Source: an uncultured Porphyromonadaceae bacterium
GTDB lineage: Bacteria > Bacteroidota > Bacteroidia > Bacteroidales > Muribaculaceae
Length of the DNA stretch: 5,865 nucleotides
Reading direction: 5' to 3'
NCBI GenBank assembly: GCA_947175715.1
Contig: CAMWOD010000090.1
Coordinates: 1-5,865 of the forward strand
Positions 5,817 through 5,865 of this stretch are shown one piece after another (position 1 is the first letter of the stretch; every line of letters starts with the position of its first letter). Below the pieces are notes generated by a model, which searched no databases, had not been told where the DNA came from, and was given only the letters and a program-made list of their open reading frames with translations. The translations under genes and the position numbers were made by a program.

Positions 5817-5865
5817 TTTATCCAATTTTGAACATTTGTCAGCATTTTTTTTGCGCCATTAACAT

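Noticed and set aside
1..5865. CRISPR array, tRNA/rRNA genes, riboswitch or insertion sequence.
   Set aside because: Non-coding sequence amounts to about 206 nt between the operon and the phosphatase, two gaps of 21 and 23 nt, and about 143 nt at the right end. None holds spaced direct repeats of CRISPR type, a cloverleaf, or a transposase.

Overview
The window comes from a member of the phylum Bacteroidota, most likely order Bacteroidales. The evidence is an adjacent SusC/SusD outer-membrane pair, Bacteroidota-type -7 promoter boxes (TAnnTTTG), AT-rich gene starts without Shine-Dalgarno motifs, and lipoproteins with acidic residues right after the lipidated cysteine. A gut Bacteroidales such as Muribaculaceae or Bacteroidaceae is plausible, but the sequence does not settle the family.

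All recognisable genes lie on the minus strand. From right to left: a promoter region (about 5758-5865) with a -7 box and an overlapping imperfect inverted repeat; susC-like TonB-dependent transporter (5722-2483); susD-like surface lipoprotein (2459-804); a 151-residue lipoprotein with a Calx-beta-like domain (782-327); and a strong intrinsic terminator (301-264). The gaps between the three genes are 23 and 21 nt, so they form one operon. Beyond the terminator is a short intergenic region with a 14-bp tandem repeat (229-260), a two-tier hairpin (187-218) and a second -7 box (165-158). This box probably drives a low-molecular-weight protein tyrosine phosphatase, whose first 40 codons (120-1) are in the window; the rest runs off the left edge.

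The operon's products should work together at the outer membrane. The SusD-like protein would bind a ligand and act as a lid over the SusC-like barrel, which imports it using TonB energy. The small lipoprotein probably sits on the surface as an accessory binding or structural subunit. There is no glycoside hydrolase, peptidase, sulfatase or regulator in the window, so the substrate cannot be named. The SusC protein lacks the N-terminal STN signalling domain, so it is not the type that signals directly to an anti-sigma factor.

I did not find a clearly new biological system. The points most worth a second look are the inverted repeat over the operon promoter, the small third lipoprotein, the repeat/hairpin block behind the terminator, and the Ser-to-Ala change in the phosphatase P-loop.
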